Below are positions 19,330 to 28,733 of a stretch of 64,000 nt of DNA, in pieces. Position numbers and translations under genes: made by a program. Position 1 is the stretch's first letter. Each line of letters opens with the position of its first letter. The stretch is from Acidocella sp. (GTDB taxonomy: Bacteria; Pseudomonadota; Alphaproteobacteria; Acetobacterales; Acetobacteraceae). Under the pieces are notes generated by a model. It was not told where the DNA came from. It worked only from the letters and a program-made list of their open reading frames with translations, and did not search any database. The stretch spans positions 62,001 through 126,000 of the forward strand of contig JARLIK010000019.1 in the NCBI GenBank assembly GCA_031291755.1. Direction: 5' to 3'.

Positions 19330-20793
19330 GCGTTGCACGGCTTTATGCCAAGATGCATAAAGCTTGGTGCGCAAGCGCTCATCCATTGTCGGCGTAAAAA
19401 TTTTGTCGGGGTGCCAATTTGCGTGTAATTCGTTCGTGTCATTCCAAAAACCAGTTGCCAGGCCGGCTGCATAGGCGGCACCGAGAGCTGTCGTTTCGCG
19501 GATTTTTGGTCTAATAACTGGCACATTTAGAATATCAGCCTGAAATTGCATGAGCAGCTCATTAGCGACCATGCCACCGTCAGTCTTCAAGGCAGCGAGC
19601 GCAATGCCACTGTCCTTGGCCATGGCATCGACAACATCGCGTACCTGATAGGCGGTGGCTTCGAGGGCGGCTCGTGCGATATGGGCGCGGTTGGCATAAC
19701 GGGTTAGCCCGGTGATGACGCCGCGGGCATCTTCCCGCCAATAAGGGGCATAAAGGCCTGAGAAGGCCGGAACGATATAGACGTCGCCATTGTCTGGCAC
19801 CGCCGATGCCAAGGCTTCGATTTGCGCCGCAGATTCAAATAACTGCAGATTATCTCTCAACCATTGCACTAACGCACCCGTAATGGCGATAGCGCCTTCA
19901 AGCGCATAGTGAGGTGGCGCGTTGCCGAATTGGTAGGCGATCGTGGTGAGTAACCCAGCGGTTGATTGCACCGGTATGGTGCCGGTATTCATGAGGAGAA
20001 AAGAGCCTGTGCCGTAGGTATTTTTGGCTTCGCCCGGTTTGAAGCCGGTTTGGCCAACGAGCGCGGCTTGTTGATCGCCCAGCATTCCGGCCAATGTGAC
20101 GCCTTTGAGCGGTCCCCGCTTGATGACGCCATAAATTTCTGACGAAGGTTTGATAATTGGGAGGCACGCAGCAGGAATATTGAAAGTCGTTAGGATAGAT
20201 TCATCCCAGTTACATGTTTCGATGTTCATAAGTTGGGTGCGGCTGGCATTGGAAACATCGGTGATGTGCTGGTCCGTCAGATTCCACGCCAGCCAACTGT
20301 CCATGGTTCCGAATAAAGCATTACCGAGTGTTGCTTCGGAGCGAGCACCTGTCACATTCTCGAGTAACCAATTAAGTTTCAGTCCCGAAAAATAACTGGT
20401 CAATGGCAGGCCTGTTCTACCGCGAAATTGATCTTGTCCGCCCTGGCGAATGAAATCGGCGACTTTGTCGTCAACCCTGGTATCTTGCCAGACAAGTGCA
20501 TTGTGCAACGGCCTGCCAGTTTGACGGTCCCACAGAATCGTTGTTTCGCGCTGATTGGTAATACCAACGCTATCAAGGTCTGTTGCACTTAAATTGCCCT
20601 GTGTCAGGGCCGCCGTAATCACCTCGTCGGTATTTCGTAAAATTTCTATGGGATCATGCTCAACCCAGCCGGGCTGAGGAAAGATCTGGCGATGCTCCTT
20701 CTGCGCTGAGGCTAGGATCGCTCCTGATTTATCAAACACAATGAACCTTGTGCTACTGGTTCCTTGATCGATGGCGCCGACGTATTTTGTCAT
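19303..20793 (-). CDS. glpK: glycerol kinase
   Basis: Phosphorylates glycerol to glycerol-3-phosphate with ATP. The 496-aa length is normal. The FGGY-family marks are present: the first phosphate loop D-Q-G-T-S-S-T-R at residues 9-16, the substrate segment R-Q-T-G-R-P, the second loop Y-G-T-G-S-F, and the late region [13 protein letters not shown]. The usual partners glpF and glpD are not next to it, so uptake may rely on diffusion or distant genes. The 110-nt upstream gap is AT-rich and probably contains its promoter. Confidence 0.96.
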   Translation of the reverse strand: MTKYVGAIDQGTSSTRFIVFDKSGAILASAQKEHRQIFPQPGWVEHDPIEILRNTDEVITAALTQGNLSATDLDSVGITNQRETTILWDRQTGRPLHNALVWQDTRVDDKVADFIRQGGQDQFRGRTGLPLTSYFSGLKLNWLLENVTGARSEATLGNALFGTMDSWLAWNLTDQHITDVSNASRTQLMNIETCNWDESILTTFNIPAACLPIIKPSSEIYGVIKRGPLKGVTLAGMLGDQQAALVGQTGFKPGEAKNTYGTGSFLLMNTGTIPVQSTAGLLTTIAYQFGNAPPHYALEGAIAITGALVQWLRDNLQLFESAAQIEALASAVPDNGDVYIVPAFSGLYAPYWREDARGVITGLTRYANRAHIARAALEATAYQVRDVVDAMAKDSGIALAALKTDGGMVANELLMQFQADILNVPVIRPKIRETTALGAAYAAGLATGFWNDTNELHANWHPDKIFTPTMDERLRTKLYASWHKAVQRSFDWIEDQ

Positions 20794-20918
20794 TCTGAAA
20801 ATCGACCTATTTCACAAACATTTCCAATTATTTTACTTTTTTTGGTGACTGGTTGGCAGCCTCTCAAAAATAAACCATAAAACAGCCAAAATCAAATCGC
20901 AATGTGAAGGCAAATGTT

Positions 20919-22070
20919 ATGAATTTTCAGAGGATACAGGACGTTCTTGACGAGGCGGTAAGGAGTGGCGCCATCGCTGGTGCCGTAGCGGCAGCCACTG
21001 ACCCTGTCAGCACAATTTTTGAAATTTCATCTGGCCGTCAGAGTTTAGATGGTCCTGCGCTGATGCAGAGTGATAGTGTTTTTCGAATAGCCTCGATGAC
21101 GAAGGCTTTGACAAGTGTTGCCGCGTTGCAGCAGGTTGAAGTGGGAGCTCTGAAGCTGGATGCACCGCTATACGAAATGTTGCCCGATTTGGCGTCGCCG
21201 CAAGTGCTTGAAGGCTTTGACATTGACGGCAGACCTCAAATGCGGCCAGCCGTTGGCAGCATAACCCTCCGGCAGTTACTTACTCATACTGCGGGCTTTT
21301 CTTATGAATTTCTGAATCCGAAACTAGCGCGTTATTTGAAGGAGACAAACGCTCCAAGTGCTTCTACTGGACTATGGGCGGGGTTGAAGCAGCCATTGAT
21401 GTCTGACCCTGGGACAAGTTGGGAATATGGCATTAATACAGATTGGGCCGGCAGAGCTGTGGAAGTTGCTTCGGGCCTGCAGCTTGATGCCTATTTTGAT
21501 AAATACATTACCGGCCCTTTGGGAATGCGAGATACGCTGTTTTTACCTACACCGGCTCAGGCATCGCGGCGCGCAGCGATGCATGCTCGTGATGCGGATG
21601 GCCGTCTAAAAGTGATACCGTCTGAACCGCGCCCGGCGCCGGAGTTTTTAAGTGGCGGTGGTGGCCTATATTCAACTGCCCCTGATTATTTAGCCTTCAT
21701 GCGGATGATTTTGACCAACGGTGGAAAATTGTTGCAGCGGGAAACCGTAGAGATGATGGGTGTCAATCAGATAGGGTCTTTGCGCGCCGGCGTTCTGGGG
21801 AGTGTTAATCCTGCTTTGTGTTATGGGGTTGATTTTTATCCGGGAGTGGGCGCAAAATGGGGTCTTGGTTTTATATTAAATCCCGCCACGGGACGTTATG
21901 GCCGCAGTGCCGGCAGCTTGGCGTGGGCCGGTTTGCCGAACTGCTATTACTGGATTGATTTACCTCGCAAAATCGCTGTTGTGATATTAATGCAATTGAT
22001 GCCGTTTGGTGATCCGGTAGCCGTTAAAATCCATGAAGCATTTGAAGCCGCAGTTTATGCTTCACTTTGA
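20919..22070 (+). CDS. serine hydrolase, class C beta-lactamase/esterase family
   Basis: A 383-aa protein of the penicillin-binding/EstB-like fold. The nucleophile motif S-M-T-K is at residues 59-62, the tyrosine of the Y-x-N-like motif is Tyr170 in W-E-Y-G-I-N, and G-R-S-A-G-S-L-A-W-A-G stands where the third motif is expected. There is no signal peptide, so it is likely a cytoplasmic esterase rather than a true beta-lactamase. GAAGG 8 nt upstream supports the ATG at 20919 over an upstream GTG. It lies 50 nt before a class II aldolase gene; the two may share a transcript. Confidence 0.83.
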   Translation: MNFQRIQDVLDEAVRSGAIAGAVAAATDPVSTIFEISSGRQSLDGPALMQSDSVFRIASMTKALTSVAALQQVEVGALKLDAPLYEMLPDLASPQVLEGFDIDGRPQMRPAVGSITLRQLLTHTAGFSYEFLNPKLARYLKETNAPSASTGLWAGLKQPLMSDPGTSWEYGINTDWAGRAVEVASGLQLDAYFDKYITGPLGMRDTLFLPTPAQASRRAAMHARDADGRLKVIPSEPRPAPEFLSGGGGLYSTAPDYLAFMRMILTNGGKLLQRETVEMMGVNQIGSLRAGVLGSVNPALCYGVDFYPGVGAKWGLGFILNPATGRYGRSAGSLAWAGLPNCYYWIDLPRKIAVVILMQLMPFGDPVAVKIHEAFEAAVYASL

Positions 22071-22122
22071 GGTGAAATAACCGCATTATTGCAGCATATA
22101 ACAACCAAGAAAGGGGCGGCCC

Positions 22123-22908
22123 ATGGATATTACCGCGCGCGTTGATTGCCCGTCAGGCATGGATGAGGCCGAGTGGCAGGTGCGGTGTGATTTGGCGGCG
22201 CTTTACCGGTTGGTCGCGCATTTTCGGATGACGGATTTCATCTACACTCATATTAGTGCCCGCGTGCCAGGACCTGAGCATCATTTTCTCATCAATCAGT
22301 ATGGCGTTTTATTTGAAGACATGTGCGCCTCGGATTTGGTGAAGGTCGGACTGGATGGTAAAATTATTAACCAGAATGCAGCGGGAACCAAGTTTATCAA
22401 TGAGGCCGGGTTTACCATACATTCAGCTATACACGCGGCACGAGAGGATTTGATCTGTGTGGTGCACACCCACACTGCGGCAGGTATGGCTGTATCGGCC
22501 CAGGCGCACGGATTGCTGCCGATTACCCAGCATGCCCTAAAGTTTCACGGCTGTTTGTCTTATCATGGATATGAAGGGATTGCGTTGGAGTTAGATGAAC
22601 GTCCTCGTTTGGTCGCCGATTTGGGGCCGTCCAACCGGGCCATGATCCTCACGAATCACGGGCTATTGGCGGCTGGCCGCTCGATTGCCGAAGCATTTCT
22701 TGAAATCTATTATTTGGAACGGGCGTGCCAGGCTCAAGTGGCCGCGTTGTCGGGAGGTTCCAAGTTGATATTTCCGCCTGTGGCCGTGCAGGAGCATACA
22801 GCCCGGCAGTTTAATCCGCCCGAACCGTATCTTTCTGCGCATTGCAAAATGGCCTGGAAGTCGGCGCTTCGCTTGATTGAAAATACAGGCACTGACTACC
22901 GGTGCTAG
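22123..22908 (+). CDS. class II aldolase/adducin-family protein
   Basis: A 261-aa zinc-dependent aldolase/epimerase-fold protein. Metal-binding residues are seen in V-V-H-T-H-T-A-A-G (around residue 110) and L-T-N-H-G-L-L (about 178), with the acidic catalytic position in the F-x-I-H-S-A-I-H-A-A-R region. The variety found next to hydrolase genes often acts on unknown sugar-like compounds; no specific reaction can be assigned. AAGGGGCGG lies just upstream of the ATG. It ends in a CTAG shared with the stop of the convergent thpR gene. Confidence 0.85.
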   Translation: MDITARVDCPSGMDEAEWQVRCDLAALYRLVAHFRMTDFIYTHISARVPGPEHHFLINQYGVLFEDMCASDLVKVGLDGKIINQNAAGTKFINEAGFTIHSAIHAAREDLICVVHTHTAAGMAVSAQAHGLLPITQHALKFHGCLSYHGYEGIALELDERPRLVADLGPSNRAMILTNHGLLAAGRSIAEAFLEIYYLERACQAQVAALSGGSKLIFPPVAVQEHTARQFNPPEPYLSAHCKMAWKSALRLIENTGTDYRC

Positions 22909-23438
22909 CCCAGCGCGTACTCGGCTTCCTGGGTGTAGGTTGGCTGGTCCTTGCCGAGGAAGGAACTGAACAAGGTCACATTGTCAGCGCGGATCGGGAT
23001 TGAGCGGTAAAGATTATTCGCCTGCACGAAGGCGGCAAGGTTTGGGGTGACCGGCACGTCCATGCGAGCCAGGGCTACATGGGGCGTAAATCGCCGGCGG
23101 TCAGGCGGCATGCCTATTCTGTGCAGGGCGGTTTCCACCTTGGCCTGCAGCTTCGTTAAATGCTCATTACGTTCGACGCCGGCCCACAAGCATGAAACCC
23201 GCCCGGCTTTTTCAAACCACCCAAGGCCTGACAGTGAAAAGGCAAAACTGCGGCCGCGTAGTGAGGCCAAGGCATGGTCGATTTCCTCAGCTTGCAGGCG
23301 ATTTGCCTCTCCGATGAAGCGGAGGGTCAGGTGGAAATTGTCGGTTGGAACCCAACGAGCGCCCGGCATGTTAAAGGTGAGATCGCTCAATTCATCTTTG
23401 ACTTCCCAAGGGAGGTCGAGGGCCACGAACAGGCGCAT
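22905..23438 (-). CDS. thpR: RNA 2',3'-cyclic phosphodiesterase
   Basis: Member of the 2H phosphoesterase superfamily; known relatives open 2',3'-cyclic phosphates or ligate tRNA halves in vitro. At 177 aa it has the usual size. The first H-x-T motif is H-L-T (residues 36-38). The second is H-V-A-L (His120), where the usual threonine is replaced by alanine at position 122, which may lower activity. AAGGCGG is 7 nt before the ATG. The stop shares CTAG with the convergent aldolase gene. Confidence 0.88.
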   Translation of the reverse strand: MRLFVALDLPWEVKDELSDLTFNMPGARWVPTDNFHLTLRFIGEANRLQAEEIDHALASLRGRSFAFSLSGLGWFEKAGRVSCLWAGVERNEHLTKLQAKVETALHRIGMPPDRRRFTPHVALARMDVPVTPNLAAFVQANNLYRSIPIRADNVTLFSSFLGKDQPTYTQEAEYALG

Positions 23439-23515
23439 GGTTCAGCCGCCTTTTTGATAGAGTGGTCACGATTCGCATGAGAATCTTGCAATAACAAAGA
23501 GCAGAAGGTCAATCT

Positions 23516-25294
23516 TTAAATCGGGGCTGTGGCTTTGCTGAGCCAAGCCAGTGTTTTGGCATCCCGTTCGGGGTCGAGTTGCGAGGCCAGCCGCTGACGA
23601 ACCTTGGAATGGTAGGTATTCAGCCAGTTTATCGCGTTAGGAGTCAGGAAGGCCGGGTCAATGAGCGCGTTATCGAAGGGCGCTAAGGTCAATGTCTCGA
23701 AATGCAGGAACTTCCGTGTGGTGTCTGAGAATGGGGCGGGCTGCGCCAATATTAAATTTTCGAGGCGGATGCCGTAACTGCCGGGCAGGTAATAACCAGG
23801 TTCATTGGAGAGAATCATCCCGACCTGCAGCGGCACCGGCTTGGCGGTGCGCGAAATGCTCGCCGGGCCTTCATGAACCGACAAATAGGAGCCAACGCCG
23901 TGGCCGGTGCCGTGGTCATAATCGAGCCCGGCCTGCCATAATGAGCCGCGCGCCAAAGCGTCGAGATGCGGGCCGGCGACGCCCTCAGGGAATACTGCCT
24001 CCGCAATGGCGATGTGACCGGCAAGTACCCTTGTATAGCGCTCCTTGATGTCTTGCGGTGCCGTGCCGGGGCCGGTCCAAATGGTCCGCGTGATGTCGGT
24101 GGTGCCGTCCAGATACTGGCCGCCGCTATCGATCAGATAGGCTTCATCAGGGTTGAGGGGACGGTTGCTCGCAGGGGTCACCCGGTAATGGATGATGGCG
24201 CCGTGCTCGCCAGCACCTGAGATGGCGGGGAAACTCTCGCCTTTGAACTTGTCTCCCATGGCCCGAAAGGTCAGCAATTTTGCGGCGGCGGACATTTCCG
24301 TTTCACGGCCTTGCGGTGCCGCCTCGGCCAGCCAGGCTAAAAATCTTGCCATGGCGGTTCCGTCGCGGAGATGGGCGGCGCGAGCCCCGGCTTGTTCAAT
24401 GGCATTTTTGCAGGCTCTGGGCAGAGCCACAGGGTCAGGCCCTAGGGCTATTTTGGCCCCGGCAGCTTCCAACGTAGTTTTGAACCATGCCGGCATGGTG
24501 GCGCTGTCATAGCGGATTGTTTTGCCGGTCAGTGCCTGAAGAGACGCCGCCATGGTACGCCGATCGGCGATGGTGATATCGGTGCCGAGGTGGGTCATTG
24601 TCTCCGGCGGCAGTTTCTCGGGAGGCATAAAAATGGTTGCGCTGGCGTCGGCGTTGACTAGTGCAAAGCCAAGGGTGACGGGGGTGAACTCAAGATCACT
24701 GCCGCGGAGATTGAACAGCCAAGCCAAAGATGCGGGGTCGGTTAAAATTGCCGCATTCTGGGCGGCTTTGAGGAGAAGCTGGGCAAGGTCTTGGCGCTTT
24801 TCAGCGGAGGATCGGCCGGCATAGGCGATATCGTGAGGTACAGCCGGTGCCATCGGCGAAGCCGGCCGGTCGGCCCATAGGCTGTCAATTGGGTTTGGCT
24901 CGACGGGGACCATTTTTGATTCAGAAAATCGCGCCAGAAAGTCGGGTGAAACGAGCATGGGATCGTACCCGATCCTTAGGCCGTCAGCGTTGGCCTTCAA
25001 CCAGGCTTCGGGCGGATGCTCAGTGATATGGATTTGCTCCCACAAATCTGCATCGGTCTCGGTTTTGAGTTGCAGCGTGTAGCGGCCATCAGAAAATACC
25101 GCGGCCTTGTCGGGTAATATGATCGCTAGCCCGGCGCTGCCGGTGAAACCACTTATAAAGGCGAGCCTTTCTGCCGATGCCGGGACATATTCGCCAAGAT
25201 GTTCATCGGATCGTGGAATTAGAAACCCATCTAACTCTAATGCCAGCAACTTTGCCCGAAGAGCGGAAATTCGGGCACTATGTAATTTAATCAT
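23516..25294 (-). CDS. aminopeptidase P family protein (Xaa-Pro aminopeptidase)
   Basis: A 592-aa M24 metallopeptidase of the long, cytoplasmic form, with two creatinase N-like domains (about 1-150 and 155-310) before the catalytic pita-bread domain. Metal ligands are visible: I-D-S-G-G-Q-Y-L-D-G-T-T-D, H-G-T-G-H-G-V-G, L-S-N-E-P-G-Y-Y and the final glutamate in F-E-T-L-T-L. It should remove an N-terminal residue that precedes proline, feeding peptide recycling. GAGGT precedes the ATG. It stands alone with a 77-nt gap from thpR. Confidence 0.92.
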   Translation of the reverse strand: MIKLHSARISALRAKLLALELDGFLIPRSDEHLGEYVPASAERLAFISGFTGSAGLAIILPDKAAVFSDGRYTLQLKTETDADLWEQIHITEHPPEAWLKANADGLRIGYDPMLVSPDFLARFSESKMVPVEPNPIDSLWADRPASPMAPAVPHDIAYAGRSSAEKRQDLAQLLLKAAQNAAILTDPASLAWLFNLRGSDLEFTPVTLGFALVNADASATIFMPPEKLPPETMTHLGTDITIADRRTMAASLQALTGKTIRYDSATMPAWFKTTLEAAGAKIALGPDPVALPRACKNAIEQAGARAAHLRDGTAMARFLAWLAEAAPQGRETEMSAAAKLLTFRAMGDKFKGESFPAISGAGEHGAIIHYRVTPASNRPLNPDEAYLIDSGGQYLDGTTDITRTIWTGPGTAPQDIKERYTRVLAGHIAIAEAVFPEGVAGPHLDALARGSLWQAGLDYDHGTGHGVGSYLSVHEGPASISRTAKPVPLQVGMILSNEPGYYLPGSYGIRLENLILAQPAPFSDTTRKFLHFETLTLAPFDNALIDPAFLTPNAINWLNTYHSKVRQRLASQLDPERDAKTLAWLSKATAPI

Positions 25295-25315
25295 ATCTTA
25301 CCTCTTATCATGCGA

Positions 25316-25344
25316 TTGACGCATATCTGACTCGGCGGTGATAT
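25316..25344 (+). promoter_or_regulatory. candidate promoter for the DUF1127 gene
   Basis: TTGACG (25316-25321) and TGATAT (25339-25344) are separated by 17 nt, about 100 nt before the start. The -35 box is good, the -10 box poor; an untranslated leader of roughly 90 nt would follow. Confidence 0.3.
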
Positions 25345-25442
25345 TAGCCTAAAAATTCAGCAAATGTGCTACAGAATTAGGCGAGATGATGCTGCTCAGC
25401 TGTTTCGGCTAGGCCGTCATTCTAGAATCATAGGTGCGTATC

Positions 25443-25679
25443 ATGACTACCAATATTTATAATTCCTTCTCACTCGGTAAGGTTGGCTCGCTGCTGTTCG
25501 CGCGCCAAACGCCGATGGTTGCTGCGGAACGGCACCCGACATTGCTGGCATCGCTGAAAGCTTGGCGTGAGCGGCGGGCTGCGAAGGCTGAGTTGGAATC
25601 ACTTTCTGATCGAGAGCTTGCTGACATTGGCGTAACGCGTCAGGAAATTTCATCTGTGGTCGTTCGCGGGCCGCGCTAG
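25443..25679 (+). CDS. DUF1127 (YjiS-like) small protein
   Basis: A 78-aa basic protein. The C-terminal ~45 residues are a DUF1127 domain: L-K-A-W-R-E-R-R-A-A-K-A-E-L-E-S-L-S followed by D-R-E-L-A-D-I-G-V-T-R-Q-E-I. In other Alphaproteobacteria small DUF1127 proteins take part in RNA turnover and stress or phosphate responses; the role here is inferred only. I use the ATG at 25443 because AGGTG is 7 nt upstream, rather than a GTG three codons earlier. The stop shares CTAG with the convergent prmA. Confidence 0.82.
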   Translation: MTTNIYNSFSLGKVGSLLFARQTPMVAAERHPTLLASLKAWRERRAAKAELESLSDRELADIGVTRQEISSVVVRGPR

Positions 25680-26563
25680 AAATTGCCGCGGCGGCGCAGA
25701 ATAAGCGTCGTCCAGGCGCCATCGATGACCCGGGTGTTGAGTGTTAACCCGGCCCGCCGATGGGCCGAGAGAACCCAGTTAGCTTGAATCGAGAGCAGTC
25801 CGGCGAGGATGGCAATCCCGCCGGGCTGCAGATTTTGGGCTAAGTGGTGCGCCATTGCGCAGAGCGGGCGCGCCAGGATGTTGGCAAATACCAGGTCGTA
25901 GGGGGCGGCGCGTTGGATGCGTTTGTCCATCCAGCCGTCTGCTTTGATGGCACGGATGTGCTTGGCGACGCCGTTCAATTTTGCATTGCCGGAGGCGACC
26001 CGCGCGGCGCGCGGATCGATGTCGCTCGCCAGCACGTTCCTATGCAGCAGCTTTGCCGCCGCAATGGCCAGCACGCCTGAGCCGGTGCCGAGATCGAGAA
26101 TACGCATAGGGCGATGGTGACGCGCGATATGTTCGAGCGCGATCAGGCAGCCGCGGGTGGAGTTGTGTTCGCCGGTGCCAAAGGCAAGGCCTGCATCCAG
26201 GGTTAGGGTAATCCGGCCAGGGATGGCGGCGGCGTTGATATGGGTGCCGCGAACGACGAAACGCTTGCCAATGATTTGTTCGGGAAACGCCGCCTTGGTG
26301 CGAGCGAGCCAACCGCCTACCGGCACTAAGCTGCGGGCAATCTCAGGAGAGTATCCGGTAAGAATTTCAGCGACGGCCAATGCCGATGATAATTCGGCCT
26401 CGTAAGCGCCACGCTCCTTGACGCCTTGAATGTCCCAAAGATTATTGTCTTCATCATAAAAAAATGACACGGCACGGCACACGGCGCCCAATGCGGCTTC
26501 GTATGTTTCCATCGCGTCAGCCGGCACGATGATGGCAATGCAGTCCAGTAGTTCAGGCGCCAT
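25676..26563 (-). CDS. prmA: ribosomal protein L11 methyltransferase
   Basis: SAM-dependent enzyme that trimethylates ribosomal protein L11. The 295-aa product has the Rossmann SAM motif L-D-L-G-T-G-S-G-V-L-A-I-A (around residues 155-167) and the characteristic N-I-L-A-R-P-L (family N-I-L-A-x-P-L). The N-terminal part binds L11 in known members. It starts inside the end of uvrD (11-nt overlap), so it is the third gene of a metF-uvrD-prmA unit. Confidence 0.93.
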   Translation of the reverse strand: MAPELLDCIAIIVPADAMETYEAALGAVCRAVSFFYDEDNNLWDIQGVKERGAYEAELSSALAVAEILTGYSPEIARSLVPVGGWLARTKAAFPEQIIGKRFVVRGTHINAAAIPGRITLTLDAGLAFGTGEHNSTRGCLIALEHIARHHRPMRILDLGTGSGVLAIAAAKLLHRNVLASDIDPRAARVASGNAKLNGVAKHIRAIKADGWMDKRIQRAAPYDLVFANILARPLCAMAHHLAQNLQPGGIAILAGLLSIQANWVLSAHRRAGLTLNTRVIDGAWTTLILRRRGNF

Positions 26564-28733
26564 GTTTTTCTATAAACCTATCTAGTACGCGTTTTTTGCC
26601 GGAAGTTTCAAAGTTTATGTCCAGCCGGTCGTCCTCAACGGCAGTGACGATGCCATAGCCGAATTTTTGGTGGAATACCCGCGTGCCAACCAAAATGTTT
26701 CGGGCTTGGCTAGCTCGAGATGGTTGGTTTGAATGATCCACTTGGCGCGGCCGGCTTGCCATGACGGAAAATTGTGCTGGTGCTGAAAGCGGCTTTGATT
26801 TGTTGATCGCAGCGGAGCCGGATGTTGTGATGAATTCGGGCGGTAATTCTTCGATGAAGCGGCTGGGGATTGAGGCTTGCCAATTGGCATAGATGCGGCG
26901 GTTGGCGGCATGCGAGATGATGGCGCGCTCCCGGGCGCGGGTAATGCCGACGTACGCAAGGCGGCGCTCTTCCTCGAGGCTTTTCAGTCCGCCTTCGTCC
27001 AAAGCCCGTTGATTGGGAAATACGCCTTCCTCCCAGCCGGGGAGAAACACCGTATCGAATTCCAAACCCTTCGCACCATGCAAGGTCATCATGCTGAGTT
27101 TTGCATCGCTGGTGTTTTCTTCATTTTCCATTACCAGTGCAACGTGATCCAGAAATCCTTGCAACGTTTCAAAATCGGCGATGGCGCGAACAAGCTCTTT
27201 GAGGTTTTCAAGCCGGCCTGGGGCGTCAGGGGATTTATCAGCCTGCCACATGGCAGTGTAGCCGGATTCATCAAGCAAGGTGGCGAGTGTGACAACATGG
27301 CCCTCGCGCCCGAGCATGGCGCGCCATTGTTCAAACTGGTGCAGAAAATTCTTCATGGTATCACGCAGCTTGCCGCGCAGATCACCCGACGAAATCAAAA
27401 ATTCTGTTGCCGCATAAAGCGAGATTTGCGCCGTGCGGGCCTTGTTATGCATGGCCCGTAGTGAGACGTCGCCGACGCCGCGTTTTGGCGTATTGATAAT
27501 TCTTTCGAAGGCCAGATCGTCAGATGGTTGTGCGAGCACGCGCAAATAGGCGATGGCGTCACGGATTTCCGCTCGCTCATAAAAGCGTAAGCCACCGACG
27601 ATCCGGTAGGGCACACCTAAAGTTATCAAACGCTCCTCGAACGCGCGGGTCTGGAAGCCGGCGCGTACCAGAATAGCCATCTCGGCGAGTGAGTTACCAT
27701 TGCGGCGCAGCGCTTCCACGCGGCTGCCGACCATTCGGGCCTCTTCCTCAGAATCCCACAACGCGACGATCTCGACGTTTTCGCCGGCTGAGTTGCTACG
27801 CCCGGAATGCAAGGTCTTCCCGAGCCGGGATTCATTATGTGAGATAAGATGCGAAGCGGCGGCGAGGATCGGGGCCGTTGAGCGGTAATTGGCCTCTAGC
27901 TTGACAATTTTAGCGCCCGGAAAATCCCGTTCGAATTTCAGGATGTTCTCGATTTCGGCGCCGCGCCAGGAATAGATGCTTTGATCATCATCACCCACGC
28001 AGCAAATATTTTTATGTGCCTGCGCCAACAGCCGCAGCCAGTAGTATTGGACGAGATTGGTGTCCTGGTATTCATCAACCAATATATAACGAAAAGCCCG
28101 ATGATAGGTAGCCAGCACTTCGGGATCGGTTTTCAGCAGATGTGTCGTCAGAAGCAGTAAGTCACCGAAGTCGGCGGCGTTTAACGTTTGTAGTCTGGCC
28201 TGATAATCGGCGTACAAGGATTTTGCCTTGCCGTTGGCAAAATCACTGTCCTGGTCAGAAGGAATTTCACTGGGCATGAAGCCGCGGTCTTTCCAGCCTT
28301 GGATCAGCGCCATCAACGCTTTTGGGGGCCAGCGTTTTATGTCGATCCGGGCGGCTTCCATGATTTGCTTGAGCAGGCGCAGCTGGTCGTCCGGGTCGAG
28401 GATTGAGAAGTTACTTTGCAGTCCTACCCGGTCAGCAAACCGCCGGAGCATGCGGGCGCCAAGGGCGTGGAAGGTGCCAAGCCACAGGCCTTCCGCCGGC
28501 TGGCCGATGATTTTGGCCACCCGCTCGCGCATTTCGCGAGCGGCTTTGTTGGTGAATGTGACGGTGAGTATTTGATTTGGAAATGCCCGCTTGGTGAGCA
28601 AAATATGGGCAAAGCGGGTTGTCAGCACCCGCGTTTTGCCGGTGCCAGCCCCGGCGAGGACCAGTAATGGTCCCTCGGTGGCCTCGACGGCATCGCGCTG
28701 GGCGGTGTTCAGCCCCTCAAGGTAGGCGCTCAA
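26553..28733 (-). CDS. uvrD: ATP-dependent DNA helicase UvrD/PcrA
   Basis: Superfamily 1A 3'-5' helicase for nucleotide-excision and mismatch repair and removal of blocked RNA polymerase. The 726-aa length is typical. Motifs: Walker A G-A-G-T-G-K-T (28-34), V-D-E-Y-Q-D-T-N (Walker B), G-D-D-D-Q-S-I-Y-S-W-R-G-A, L-E-A-N-Y-R-S, T-L-H-G-A-K-G-L-E-F and L-A-Y-V-G-I-T-R-A. The C-terminal end K-F-G-Y-G-I-V-T-A-V-E-D-D is the RNA-polymerase-binding Tudor-like domain of PcrA-type proteins. The start is TTG, overlapping the metF stop as TTGA. Confidence 0.95.
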   Translation of the reverse strand: MSAYLEGLNTAQRDAVEATEGPLLVLAGAGTGKTRVLTTRFAHILLTKRAFPNQILTVTFTNKAAREMRERVAKIIGQPAEGLWLGTFHALGARMLRRFADRVGLQSNFSILDPDDQLRLLKQIMEAARIDIKRWPPKALMALIQGWKDRGFMPSEIPSDQDSDFANGKAKSLYADYQARLQTLNAADFGDLLLLTTHLLKTDPEVLATYHRAFRYILVDEYQDTNLVQYYWLRLLAQAHKNICCVGDDDQSIYSWRGAEIENILKFERDFPGAKIVKLEANYRSTAPILAAASHLISHNESRLGKTLHSGRSNSAGENVEIVALWDSEEEARMVGSRVEALRRNGNSLAEMAILVRAGFQTRAFEERLITLGVPYRIVGGLRFYERAEIRDAIAYLRVLAQPSDDLAFERIINTPKRGVGDVSLRAMHNKARTAQISLYAATEFLISSGDLRGKLRDTMKNFLHQFEQWRAMLGREGHVVTLATLLDESGYTAMWQADKSPDAPGRLENLKELVRAIADFETLQGFLDHVALVMENEENTSDAKLSMMTLHGAKGLEFDTVFLPGWEEGVFPNQRALDEGGLKSLEEERRLAYVGITRARERAIISHAANRRIYANWQASIPSRFIEELPPEFITTSGSAAINKSKPLSAPAQFSVMASRPRQVDHSNQPSRASQARNILVGTRVFHQKFGYGIVTAVEDDRLDINFETSGKKRVLDRFIEKHGA

